From Gadus chalcogrammus (Eukaryota > Chordata > Actinopteri > Gadiformes > Gadidae): a DNA stretch of 64,000 nucleotides. The position numbers were made by a program, and so were the translations under genes. Within the stretch, counting starts at the first letter, position 1, and the number at the start of each line of letters is the position of its first letter. Shown here piece by piece: positions 1 to 10,292 of this stretch. The notes under the pieces were generated by a model, which was given only the letters and a program-made list of their open reading frames with translations, made no database searches and had not been told where the DNA came from. Where the stretch lies: NCBI RefSeq assembly GCF_026213295.1, contig NC_079423.1, positions 20,036,288 to 20,100,287 on the forward strand, in the 5' to 3' direction.

Positions 1-1162
1 ACCATGCTAGAAAGTACAGGGTTAAAGAGCTGCATGGGGGGGGGGGTGCCCTTATTTCAGGTCAGAGCAACTGCCCCTCAAAATTCCTGTGCACGTCCCT
101 GCCTGTGACTCTCTCCCTCCTTCAGGAGAACACGCTCTCTCTCCCTCCTCAGTACGGGGTGCTGTTTGGTGCAAGACAACAGATAAGGGTGGAATGTGGC
201 TTCTCTCTCTCTCTGCGTGTCTCCCTCCCACGTTGGGTGCGTCCATAACTCCTTGAGAGCGCGCGTGCTCCGGGGGCTGGGTGTGGGAGAAACCAGTGGT
301 AGTTCCTTTTCTCGGCCAGCAGAGGGGTTGTTCAGGTGAAACCTATGGACAGAGACTACAGAGAACTTCAAACATGGCAGACGGGGAACTACAAATTTAT
401 CAAAGCCTGAAAACTCAACAGAGCTCAAGCAGCACCTAGGACTGTTAAAAGATAAGCCTGGAATGCAACATCCTGAACTCCCCATCATGGAACAAGGCCT
501 AATAACTATCTCTCACACACAAAAAGATCCTTCTGTCCCTTCATTCACAAATAACTTTTCACTTTATTATAAATAACTTAATACTGCTCCCCCTTTCCAA
601 ATTTCTATATACACTACACAAAACTACGAAGCTGACCACCGAAATTGGTACAGGCCTCGTCAGGCCGAACCAAAACACCCTCACAGGTTCTAACTTCCAT
701 ACAATTCTAGGGAGGGGAACTACAACATGAGGTGGAGTAGAGGACTTCAAATATGGTGGACGGGGACCTCAAATGGGAGGACTACACATATGGGAAAGGG
801 GATTACACTCTGGGTCTGAAAACTATACAGAGTCCCTTCTCGTGGTCCTGAAACAACCGTTCATTTTTAGAAAAACACGCACTCTATCGCTACCTCCAAC
901 TGACTAGAGGGAAAATGGTCCCTCTCGATCGTCCTCCGACTTTAGCTCTCCTTGCTATCTCTCCTTGCTATCTCTCTCACACAAACGCATATTGACATGT
1001 ACATGCTGTCACGCACATTCACACTGACTTACACACACATGCACATTGCCTCCTGACACGCACGTACACACAGAATCGCTCACTCTCTTTCTTTCTCTCT
1101 CTCTGGGCCACTTACACACACACAGCCACTCTGTTTCTCTCTTTCACACGCACACACACACT
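1..1162. other. Non-coding stretch, nothing recognised
   Basis: No gene or recognisable element was seen. The stretch holds a G-run near 37-46 and CT/CA-rich simple sequence from about 1070 to 1160. The open frames present are short and low-complexity. Confidence 0.5.
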
Positions 1163-1488
1163 GGCCCTCATTTATCAAACGAGCGTACGACAGAAAACGT
1201 GCGTAAAATGGATCTACGCTCATTTCAACGTTGAGCTTGGCATTTATCAATTTGAACGTGAGCGCAGGCTGCGATGAAATCTCACGTCAGGTCTGAGCTC
1301 GTGTACGCAAGTTTTTTTGGCGCAACATAGGCCTACGGGTATTTCAATGATGAATAGTGCAGCACAAGTAGCCCATGTTCAACATCTGTATTAATTACTA
1401 AATAAATTGGAATTAGCCCAGCCGTTCAAACAATTACAATCAAGTCAGGTTTAATTAAAAACAGTATTGCTATGAAAATAATTAGAAT

Positions 1489-2336
1489 GTGACAGGTGAA
1501 ATGTTTATTCAGCTGTCTATATTAACAGGAGCTTTGCCAAATAGGTGGTCGTGTCTCAGCGATGGCAGATCTGGCTCTGTTAAGGACCTCAACGCACAGA
1601 CGAGAGTTTTTCGAGGCCGCGCCGATTTTTTTAAGGAGGGCGATGAATGGCTCTTGAGTCGTTTTCGTCTCCCAAGGCATCTCCTGATGGAGCTATGCAA
1701 TGCTTTGGAGCCACAGTTAAGGCGAGAAACTAGGCGATCAAACGCAATACCTGTGCAGGTTTGCTCTACCTTGGGATTTTTGGCCACCGGGATCTTGCAG
1801 CGGGAGATCGGGGACAGGTCTGCTATTTCCCAGCCAAGTATTAGCCGAACCATGCCAGCAGTTTTGGCAGCTATAATGTCCCTCTCCGAACGTTATAGTA
1901 AATTCCCATATAATAACGATCAGCAAACTGGAATCAAACGGGATTTTTATGCTATAGGTTTCCAAATGTGATTGGAGCGGTTGATTGTACCCATGTGCGT
2001 ATGAACCATCTATTAATGATTACGCCCTACATCAACCGCAAAAGCTACCATTCAGTTAATGTTCCGATTATTTGCGATGCCAAAATGTCAATCCTGAACA
2101 TGGTAGCCCGATGGCCTGGGGGCACGCACGATTCTTTTATTTTCCAAAATAGCAACGTTGGGCATCGTCTACATCAGGGCGCACTACATGGTCAGAGTCA
2201 TCTCGGGGAGTTACGCTGCAGTCGCACTGCACCGGCCTCCGCCCGTTTCTTGCTTGGCCGGCTTCACAGCCGCAACACGTTTTTTGGTGCTGAGCTTCAT
2301 GTCGGACCATTTTTTCTTCACCTTATTCGGAATTAA
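1489..2336 (+). pseudogene. Harbinger transposase (HARBI1-like), frameshifted and truncated
   Basis: The first segment (1489-1971) matches the N-terminal half of Harbinger transposases, with a HARBI1-like run including RFRLPRHLLMELC and LGFLATGILQREIGDRS. A one-base frameshift near 1960-1968 then moves the reading to a second segment starting at 1968, which opens with the IGAVDCTH motif (first catalytic Asp) and continues to WPGGTHDSF (second catalytic Asp). After about 2160 the frame runs into antisense of the Myb-like gene, and the third acidic residue with its ERT-type motif is missing. The family normally cleaves DNA at the element ends with a DDE catalytic triad. This copy cannot make a working enzyme. 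The family call is firm; the exact start is not. Confidence 0.85.
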
Positions 2337-2641
2337 ATAACTTTAACGGAATGCAAACAATAGCATATATGTGAAATGTTTTAAGCTGGATAACATAAGT
2401 TGTACATTTAATTTATTATTTAATTAATTTAATTAACAAACCTCTTCCGTAGCCCGACGAACATTGGAAACACTATTCACTGCAACAGTTATTTCCTTCC
2501 ATATAGCATTCTTTTGCTGGCCTTTAATGCCAGCTATAGGCTACCAAATAAAACCAGACGGTTCGCATCCACCAGTGACCCGAGCGTCTCCATTTGGGTC
2601 TCGGAAAAATTCCTCTATTTTACCGTTGGACGTTTCTCCAT
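2211..2641 (-). pseudogene. Myb/SANT-like DNA-binding protein of the Harbinger element, broken
   Basis: Read on the minus strand, 2641-2442 encodes a SANT/Myb-like segment with KNAIWKEITVAVNSV and RRATEEV, ending at a GT donor. A second exon, 2321-2211, follows an AG acceptor and continues with KKKWSDMKLSTKKR, the usual third helix and basic tail. The first exon holds an in-frame TAG nine codons in and a frameshift further on, and the protein stops early where the internal deletion joins transposase sequence. In Harbinger elements this protein helps carry the transposase to the nucleus and to the element ends. It is too short to be functional here. Confidence 0.7.
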
Positions 2642-3270
2642 GTCGTAAAAGTTAGGGGCGAGACTTCTGAAGACGTGCTTTTATATGGGCGTGTTACGTT
2701 AATTACGATCGATCTCAGCCGCCGTATTTATCAACGCAAGATCCTTCGTACGCTGGGATTGGTGTGATACGAAGGTTTCGTAAATCTCACGTGGGTCCTA
2801 TCGTAAGATGAATCATGCGTTCAGATTTGCGCTCATTTCTACGTTCGTTTGATAAATGAGGGCCACTGTCTCTCTGTCTCTCTTTCACCCATGCTCTCCT
2901 ATTCTTCCACCCACGCTGACTCTCGTTCTGGACTCCATACACACGCACTTGCTCTCTGGTCGTGAAGGTGGGGGTGAGAGGTCTCTGCTATCCCTAGTCT
3001 GCGTCAGTTCAGGTGTCTGTCCGTCAGTCCCCGCATATGCAATGAATATATGGCCAAGAAATCGTTGTGCTTCTTCGGGCACCTCAGATTCACTTATCAA
3101 GGGCTGCGAGCCTTAGGCCTCGAGGGTGTTCTTTCACCACGCAACGAGCCTAGTTTATCTTATTCTCTCTGTGCGTCACTCATGCCCCAGGCATACCGTT
3201 TCCTCTGCAAAGGGACTCTAACCCTGATAAAGGACTCTAACCTTCTTACCACATAGAATTATTTACTACA

Positions 3271-3655
3271 CATCCATTACTTGGCCATCGGTAGTCTTGT
3301 ATCACTATGCCCGATTCTTATAGGCCCTATGGTCTCGAGGGTATTCCTTCACCATGCAACGAGCCTAGTTTATCTTTTTCCTCTGGGTGCCACTCATGGC
3401 CCAGGCATCCATTACTTGGCCATCGGTAGTCTTGTATCACTATGCCCGATTCTTATAGGCCCTATGGTCTCGAGGGTATTCCTTCACCATGCAACGAGCC
3501 TAGTTTATCTTTTTCTCATTTTACCTTTTTCCTCTGGGTGCCACCCATGGCCCAGGCATCCATTACTTGGCCGTCGGTAGTCTTGTATCACTATGCCCGA
3601 TTCTTATAGGCCCTATGGTCTCGAGGGTATTCCTTCACCATGCAACGAGCCGATA
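3271..3655 (+). repeat. Tandem repeat, about three units of 135-151 bp
   Basis: Units start at 3271, 3406 and 3557 with CATCCATTACTTGGCC and are close to identical. The 151-bp spacing reflects a 16-bp T/C-rich insertion in the second unit. A more diverged partial unit lies upstream at about 3110-3215. Open frames across the array are by-products of the repeat length and are not credible genes. The array lies next to a retroviral leader and may belong to that element. Confidence 0.85.
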
Positions 3656-3659
3656 TTCG

Positions 3660-4440
3660 ATGTGTCACGCGTTCAGGGTCAATCGGGTTTATGGGGAAAT
3701 GCTGGGATGCAGTCCTATTCGTCCCCACGAGATATCCCGTAGCGAACCGCTCTCACAGTCTCACCTCCTAATGTGGTTCCTATATAACTATGCAGAGTTT
3801 GGATTTTATCAACAGGTTCTGCCTACCTTTTGTTGGGCGTACGCGAGGTGAGACTGCAGGAATCGGTCCGGTGCTCCGGGGTCCCGAGGTCGTGCCGCTC
3901 TCCGTCTCTCGTTTCCCAGTTGCGGTTCAATTCAGAAAAAATCACGTCGGGGTCACCAAATTGAGGGGAAAAACGGTCTGTCTAGTTACTGGACCAGATG
4001 AAATGAGACGGAGAGGTAATAAATTCTGTCGGCACGAGGACCTTGGATTTATTAAGTAAAGTGGCAACGGTTATACAGAGTCATAAAGCGTGAGAGATCG
4101 AATATGTCTAAGTCCCTAATCTTAGGAAGCTTCGCCTCCGTGGAAGGTCTGCTTCAGAAGAAGGTCCAGAGTCCCTGTGTGATACATTCTTATGCTGTAT
4201 CCTCCTCTCGATGAGGTGTGTGCGTTTGAGGTGTGTGTGGTTCTGTGTGTTTTTGCTTGACCTTGGCTCCCAGGCCCTGGTATATGCCTCCTAACGGGGG
4301 AGAGCTTCGGAGTGTCTCCTGTGTGATAAATGAATGTGGCTCTCCCGTTCTTGAGGATGACTGGTGCATTGTCTGAGTGTCTACCATTTGCCTGCTTGGG
4401 AAATGGGGCCTTGGCTCTGGCCTTGACCTGACTATATTAT
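3660..4440 (-). mobile_element. Retroviral LTR (R/U5) and leader fragment
   Basis: On the minus strand a segment with an AATAAA signal (4048-4053) runs into a U5-like stretch ending in CA at 3962, followed after 3 bp by a tRNA-Trp-type primer site (3941-3958) and a GC-rich leader containing a possible splice donor (AAAGGTAGGC) near 3835. This is the order of a proviral 5' end. No gag or pol was found beyond it, and the upstream LTR edge (U3) was not located, so the 4440 limit is approximate. It is distinct from the large provirus at 8113-29788, which uses a different primer. Confidence 0.6.
3941..3958 (-). promoter_or_regulatory. Primer binding site, tRNA-Trp
   Basis: The minus strand reads TGGTGACCCCGACGTGAT, which matches all 18 bases complementary to the 3' end of vertebrate tRNA-Trp as I recall it (ending CACGTCGGGGTCACCA). 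It lies 3 bp inside an LTR-like end. Confidence 0.75.
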
Positions 4441-4990
4441 CATGTTTGTGTTATGTGTTAAAAGTTTAGAGCAAGAGTTGACTATATTGTAATGTGACTG
4501 CCATGTGATGTGCTGATCAGGCTAGGGTAGGAGTTAGCTATATTTGTAATGTACATGTGATGTACTCAGCAGGTTATTTTTCCCAACACTATCCTGCAAG
4601 GTCTTCTAAATATGTAATTCTTAGTGTTTGATGTGATGTAATCTGGTTTCACATTCCGTTTTCGTATTGTATGTAGTTTGGTTTGGGCCTGTTTTACTTG
4701 ACCCCCTGGGGAGCATAGAGAAGCAAAGGGTGATAAGGAACAGCCTCAACCACCTTCTTAACCTCTGAAGAAACTTCAATCAATAGATTAACATCTGGTT
4801 AACAAAGGTATTTGGTTTATTGGGGCCAACTGCCCTCAAGGATCCGATCTAAGCAAGGGCGTCAGTTTGTTTTTAGAAGTGGTGGGGACAATAACCATAA
4901 GCTTGAGTGTGGTCTGAAAAGTGCTGGGTACCCTTATGTAAGCTATTCATCCATTCAACGCTGCATTACAATATGCTCTACAGTGTATTG
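4441..4990. other. Non-coding stretch, nothing recognised
   Basis: Short phrases such as GACTATATT and AATGTACATGTGATGT recur irregularly. No gene or element end was identified. Confidence 0.4.
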
Positions 4991-4991
4991 T

Positions 4992-5752
4992 CAGGTGTTG
5001 AAATTATTCGAATATTCGAATACTGGTTCGGAAAAATTTGTATTTGAAGCTTAAATCAGTATTCAGAGCTTCGTTATTTTTTTTTTCCACGTAGGTGACT
5101 TTACCAGAGCGAGGGAGGCAAACTATAAGCGTCAGCGACACCAAGCAGAGAAGCGAGAGAGGTGGAGGAAAAATAGATATCTTGTTTCCCTTTACTTTAT
5201 AACACAACATTAGCGGGATCTCTGGAGGAAAAGTAATACTTAAAACCTTAGCTTAGTTGTTTGTTTACGTTCGCTGTACAGCGCCGCGCCAATCAACTGT
5301 GACTGGCTTGCTGCAGAGCGTGAGCGTCTTGGGAATACTCGGCCAATATAATGGATATAATATGGACACATAAGACAATCAATATTCGGTATTTGTTATG
5401 GATTTATTGTACAAATTCCCTGAAAAGATGCACGTTCCAGGATGAATTGAAAAGCTCCCGTAAGGGCTGAGATGACAGAGAACAGCTGATTTGGAACGGA
5501 GCAACAGCTGTTCGCTTTCACGGGGAAAAACTAAGGAACTTCAACCTACTTAGGCCTACTAATTAACGTTCAAAAAGATATTAAATCTTCAACAAAATAT
5601 GCAGATACTGTCAAAATCGGTTCCAGGGAGTATATAAGGATTATTAATGTTGTTTTTGATGGTATTTCTTTCTGGAACGAGTATTCGAATATTCGCTCGG
5701 AAAAACCAACGAGTATTCGAAGCCTGAAAAATGGCATTCGGGCCAGCCCTAT
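4992..5752. repeat. TTCGAAT-rich MITE-like element
   Basis: The left part carries ATTCGAATATTCGAATACTGG and the right part carries the inverted phrase ending in CGGGCCAGCCCTA near 5750. The inverted ends resemble hAT-type MITEs (CAGGGCTGG start read from the right). No clear 8-bp target duplication was found, so both the class and the left limit are tentative. Confidence 0.4.
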
Positions 5753-6620
5753 GAAGATCCTATTCGAACAATAAAAGTTGAAAACCACAGTTTGTGTTTT
5801 GGCTTGTTTTGCAAAACAGCGTTGGAAACACCAGGGTATTGGCTCGGGATATGTAGGCCTAATACTAATACACACAGGACAAAGAACAGTGTTGGCAATT
5901 TAACACTTATCTTGACATCGACAGAGTTTACCAGACAAACAATGCCAAACTGTAAAGGGGGTACGAAATGAAACGAGGTACTGAGCATCAGCCTTTTGAA
6001 GACGCGCAAGGGCTGCTGGTAGCATATGTTATGCTGCATTAAAAAAAGAAAAATACAAGCACCCAGAGGAGAATTGCATCTGCCAAATCCTGACCACCAG
6101 TAAACACTTGCGAAGGACCAATGTAGACTTCACTCGTTACAACATCATAAGAAAATTGTCCGCAAATAAAATCCCCTTCAGTTTAGGATAATCACACAGG
6201 TTATGCGAGAACATATTTATGTCAGGGTAGGCCTACCAGGCTCCAAGTCGTCACATATCTCAATCAGACAAAACCAACTATAACCACATTGGCATAGCAA
6301 TCGCACCGTGTGTAGCTGCTACCAGCTGCAATCTATATATACAACGCATACTAACTGGAGCACCAACCAGAATCAGATCAAAATCGCTTGGGACCGTTGG
6401 TAACCTTTGGCCAGGTCATCACGATTCACGAGCAAACAGAACCAGCAGCAAAGTTTACGTAAACCAATTTCTTACCTTATGTGGTCCTCCACATGCAGGC
6501 TAGATGACGTATCTATATCGATATCCAGTGTCACAAACATGCTTTTTATAGGAAGCAAAAGGACTGGCTATTTTCTGAATAAAAATGTCAATTTTGGCTG
6601 TCTGTCTTGAAACTTCTCCA
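5753..6620. other. Non-coding stretch, nothing recognised
   Basis: No open frame of interest, element end or RNA gene was seen. Confidence 0.4.
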
Positions 6621-7175
6621 GTGCGTTCAGCCCAAAATGCAACGGGACGACAAGATCCCATACAAAGTGAACGTATAGACGCGTATCGGGCGAATATTTT
6701 TGATTTGTCGCGCCACACTTTCGCCGTGCACAGTCAAGCGCGTTCACGAGGATTTGTGGCGCGAAAAATTTCAACTTTGACACGAATTTCGCGTGATGAC
6801 AGCCAATCAGCGTTCAACAGCGTGGCCACTGAGTGACATGTGTAACGTAACAGCCAATCAGCGTTCAACCATCAAACTCAGCGCAGTGCAGTCCGGGGTG
6901 TACTGCAGCATGGAGGAGAAAGTGATTGTTGCCGTTTGCGACTCTCGGAGCTCTATATATAATAGTATATAATATAATATAATTGTATACATAATATCAC
7001 GGCCAAAAGCTCTGTGTGCCTCCGGATGGCCGTAGCGCAGGGAGCTCATAGGGATTGGGCTTCTCGGGAGTCGGGGTTTGTTTACCGGCGTTGCCATGGG
7101 TTCCGGTCTTGTGTGTTGCAACGGTTTATTAGGTATTACTATCTAATAAATGATGTCTTCGAGCGCGCCTATCAC
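6621..7175 (+). repeat. Dispersed repeat A, copy 1 (Harbinger-type relic)
   Basis: The same sequence recurs at 39425-39785 and 56700-57190. Each copy contains GTTCAACAGCGTG-type phrases and a start codon followed by an open run reading MEEKVIVAVCDSRSSIY (ATG at 6910 here). That opening resembles the first exon of MADF/Myb-like proteins carried by Harbinger elements, which would make the family a non-autonomous derivative. The ends of this copy are not sharply defined. Confidence 0.55.
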
Positions 7176-7329
7176 ATGATTTTAGACTCGACGATTTCGG
7201 TTGAGTATGTGGGGATTTTTAATTAAAAAAAAAAAATTCCCCTTTTTTAAAAGTGGTGGGGACAAAATTCGTTTTTCAAATAGTGGGGGGGACATGTCCC
7301 CCCCGTCCCCCCCGTAATCGACGCCTATG

Positions 7330-7560
7330 GATCTAAGTGTATAAAAGCTCCTGACTTTAGCTACTCAGTGGACTTCTCCCCAGCGTACCTTGAGTATGAA
7401 GTAACACGCAAAGAGAAGCTCCCATCTGAGGCCTCAGATTATTGTAATGTATGCCTGTTATGTTGTTTGTTGATGCATGTTGTGATGTATCTTTGTTCGT
7501 ACTTTTATTACAAATATATATAATCACTAATTGTCATATATATCTGATACAGAAATTGCC
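7330..7560 (+). repeat. LTR-like fragment, inverted partner of 22850-23030
   Basis: Sequence from about 7400 to 7550, with GAGAAGCTCCCATCTGAGG and a T-rich stretch before ATTGTCA, is repeated in opposite orientation at 22850-23030. A TATAAAAG box lies upstream at about 7340. The layout suggests the R/U5 part of an LTR or a solo-LTR fragment, but no TG...CA limits or primer site were found. Confidence 0.4.
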
Positions 7561-8107
7561 ACGACACCATTCGTAGTGTTGATCAGCAGAGAAATAATTT
7601 GTCCGCAAAGACGGTGACGTCGCTTTGCAACGGAAGACGCTGGGTAGACAAGTCTATCCATGCAAGTGAACGGAGCGTTCCAAGGCATTGAGAAGACCCG
7701 TGTAATAAAGGCCTATAATATTTCTGTTTATGGCATAGATTTCTCCTCAGATTAGGCCAATAAACCAATTGTAAAATAAAAATAAAAACGCTCGATCAAA
7801 GGCCCGGCCCGAGTATAGTGGTGGGAAATATCGGCCCGACCCGGCCTGCGTCGGGCTCGGGCTCGGGCAGAGAATCTCTACACTGACTGGAACTACTTAG
7901 CAGGTGTCTGTAGGGCTATATCAGGAGTTAATGCACGCACTGCAGCCAATCAGAATACGAGTATTCCCCCAAACCATGGTCTAAACAATATTATTCACGA
8001 GTTATAATCAACCCCTACACATCAATATTAATGATAACCCTGTGGAAATTGCAATAAGTGAGAGATACAATTTCGCACGTTGAGCACACAGTTGTGTGAC
8101 TCGTTTA
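7561..8107. other. Non-coding; MITE-like fragments
   Basis: About 7565-7720 reads, inverted, like phrases found at 60400-60450 and 60690-60800, including CATTCACTTGCATGG-type sequence. About 7800-7890 is a GGGCTCGGGC-rich stretch. No gene was seen. Confidence 0.4.
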
Positions 8108-9020
8108 TTTAGTGATGAAGAGAAAGTTCTCTCACGGACACGTCGGACAGCGAAATATTTGATTTAATCTTAAGGCATGATCATGGGAAAAGTACTGGCA
8201 GCAAAGTTTACCAAGGATACATTCAGCGAGACAATAGGTGAACAAGATTCTTATAGGCAGACGTTTTCATTGTGGGTAGGGAGTGGGAGTGACCTTAGGC
8301 CAAGTAAATTTGTAATACAATAGGTGGATATTGGACATGTCTGCCGGTCTGTAAGACATGGCTGTAAACAGTTTACACAACAAAGAAGTCAGTCGATTGG
8401 CCTGTGCCCTATACCACGAAGCTCGCTGAACATACCCAGGCTTTCTTGGGAAAACCTGGCTCGACAGAGCCGCAACTCGCAATCAGAGTTAAATGGTACC
8501 ACGAAGCTCACTTTAGATTCAATTAGTTGAACCAGGTTTTCCGCTTTAGGTTCAGTGCGCGTTCACGTGAAAGGGGCGTTTTTTGCGTCATCTTTCTCAC
8601 CTTTACGGTAGATCAAGCAGTCTATATGCGTATAAGTGAAAATATTCTGCATATTGTCTGTAAAATAACTATGCCAAATGCAGAATTGTTCGCCATTAAT
8701 CCAAATAGAATGATGATGATTTAAAAATGCATAAGAAACGTCCATCCTGCCTTATTCTATCCTTTAGGGAATTCACTTTAAATACACCCTATGTAAGAAA
8801 TGTATCGCATGTTTTCAGACCCGAACGCCAGTGACCAGGGTTCAAATTCGCCGGTCTATCATCATGCATTTTACCCCCATAGATGTGGTGCCAGCACGGC
8901 CTTTAAAATATGGGTTCAAGTTCGAAATAAGCACAAAAATGTAATTCCATAAGCTTTAGTGAATAAGCATTCCATATGCATGATAATTGGGACTTTTTAA
9001 GCTTCACTTAAATTCGCGTC

Positions 9021-9082
9021 ACTTGGGAGTCGAACCCCCCGCGCAGATATTCAAGGCTGACGCGCTACCTCCACTCTAGCAC
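9021..9082 (-). other. tRNA-like segment
   Basis: The minus strand contains GGTAGCGCGTC followed about 25 bp on by GGGGTTCGACTCCC, resembling polymerase III A and B boxes. No acceptor stem pairing was found, so it is a tRNA-derived relic, not a tRNA gene. The counterpart is at 28861-28922. Confidence 0.45.
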
Positions 9083-9144
9083 TCTAGTCACGGAGACACA
9101 ATGCGCAACAGTAAGCATTGTCTACATAAGGTCCAAAAGGACGA

Positions 9145-9387
9145 TCAAATAACGAACACCCTCTTATGAGAATCTGTATCTCTCATGAAGAACCCCAATT
9201 TCGTTGTTTGCACAATGACAATAAAGTCTGAAATCTGAATATCGTCAGACAATGCCAGGGGATCGGTTCTGTCCCGTAAAACCCTCTGTCTCCGGAGAGA
9301 CGCCTGTACGAGAAGTGCGCAGAGGTCCACGGGAACACCCAGAAATGGTGACGCCATTGTCAGAGGAGGGGCTAGGAAGCTGCGCAC
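9145..9387 (-). pseudogene. N-terminal remnant of Harbinger transposase
   Basis: The likely start is the internal methionine at 9357, giving MASPFLG followed by a basic RRQRVLRDRTDPLALSDD segment. That is the conserved opening of fish Harbinger transposases. The frame closes after about 70 residues, well before any catalytic residue. The counterpart at 28585-28797 differs by a few residues. Confidence 0.65.
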
Positions 9388-9773
9388 GCCGATTTAAGTA
9401 GCCGATCTCCGGCTAGACTAAGCCGAAAAACTGCTCCCGACCAGGTTTGGTTGCGAGCGTAAGTCACCATGGTGATACAGCGACGCTAATCGTGGTACAA
9501 CTAACCCAGGCTTGGAGCTCAACATACCTCGCTAACCCTCTAACCGAGCTTCGTGGTACAGGGCCCTGGTCTCAACACCAGACTGACTGCTCCAGTGGGA
9601 ACTCAAATACGAATTAACTTAACCTCTCTCAGTTAAAAGAGAGGAAGGGATGTGTTTTAAGTTACAGGGAGAATGTATAGATTCTTCTAATGTGCATAAT
9701 AATTATATAAACAAGGTTAATATAATTTGTATATGATTGTATATTTATAGTTATGATTGATATTTCCACGACA

Positions 9774-9790
9774 GTTCCTCCCTTTTTGAT
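9774..9790 (-). promoter_or_regulatory. Polypurine tract of the provirus
   Basis: Read on the minus strand, AAAAAGGGAGGAAC abuts the TG that opens the 3' LTR. This is the plus-strand primer position of a retrovirus. Confidence 0.8.
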
Positions 9791-9884
9791 CATAAGATCA
9801 ACACTTATTGCAGGTGAAATATTATGGCACAGGATTACAAATGATGGTAAAACAAGTTAAAACACAGAATAATAGGAACAAAAT

Positions 9885-10190
9885 TCAAAGAAATTAGTAA
9901 AAATCAATCATTAATAAAGTAATCAATATGTACATTAGTAAAATTGTAAATTCGAAGAAATTAGTAAAAGTAAAAGTAATCATTAATAAAGTAATAAAAA
10001 TGTAATTCAAAGAAATTAGTACAAAGTAATCATTAATAAAATGAAATTCAAAGAAATTAGTAAAATTCAAAAGAATTAGTAAAGCAATCATTAATAATCA
10101 TTAATGAAATAATAAAATGAATTCAAAGAAATTAGTCCAATTCAAAGAAATTAGTCAAAATGAACAATAAAGCAATACATATGTACATAA
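9885..10190. repeat. Degenerate AT-rich tandem repeat in the proviral 3' region
   Basis: Phrases AAAGAAATTAGTAAAA and CAATCATTAATAAAG recur about eight times with variable spacing between env and the polypurine tract. It codes for nothing. Confidence 0.6.
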
Positions 10191-10292
10191 GTAAAACTTG
10201 TAAATAGAGAGCTTAAGATTAACTATGTGTCAATCATTATAAGGCCATAAAAATGTACAATAGTAAAAATTATGTTTAGCATGTTAGGTCAC

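Larger units (their letters stand above)
1163..2864. mobile_element. PIF/Harbinger DNA transposon, decayed
   Basis: The terminal inverted repeat starts GGCCCTCATTTATCAAACG at 1163 and its reverse complement ends at 2864. A 3-bp direct repeat, ACT, flanks both ends, which is the duplication size expected for PIF/Harbinger. Inside are a broken transposase on the plus strand and a broken Myb/SANT-like gene on the minus strand, the usual two-gene content of animal Harbinger elements. The two coding remnants converge and overlap near 2211-2336, so the middle of the element, including the transposase C-terminus, has been lost. Confidence 0.9.
8405..9565. mobile_element. Non-autonomous PIF/Harbinger inside the 3' LTR
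   Basis: The left end reads TGCCCTATACCACGAAGC and the right end is the reverse complement of GGCCCTGTACCACGAAGC. A CTG duplication flanks it (8402-8404 and 9566-9568). The same element occupies the same LTR site at 28364-29577, but reversed. It keeps the N-terminal part of a Harbinger transposase on the minus strand and tRNA-like segments. Confidence 0.88.
8113..9773 (-). repeat. 3' LTR of the provirus, with a Harbinger insertion
   Basis: It matches 28072-29788 at both its outer (8113-8404) and inner (9566-9773) parts, about 497 bp of LTR once the inserted Harbinger (8405-9565) and one CTG copy are removed. In retroviral sense it starts TGTCGTGG next to the polypurine tract and ends in CA at 8113. 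Confidence 0.9.

Noticed and set aside
3281..3851. Two plus-strand ORFs over the 135-bp tandem repeat
   Set aside because: The repeated peptide mirrors the DNA repeat; no domain or start context supports it.
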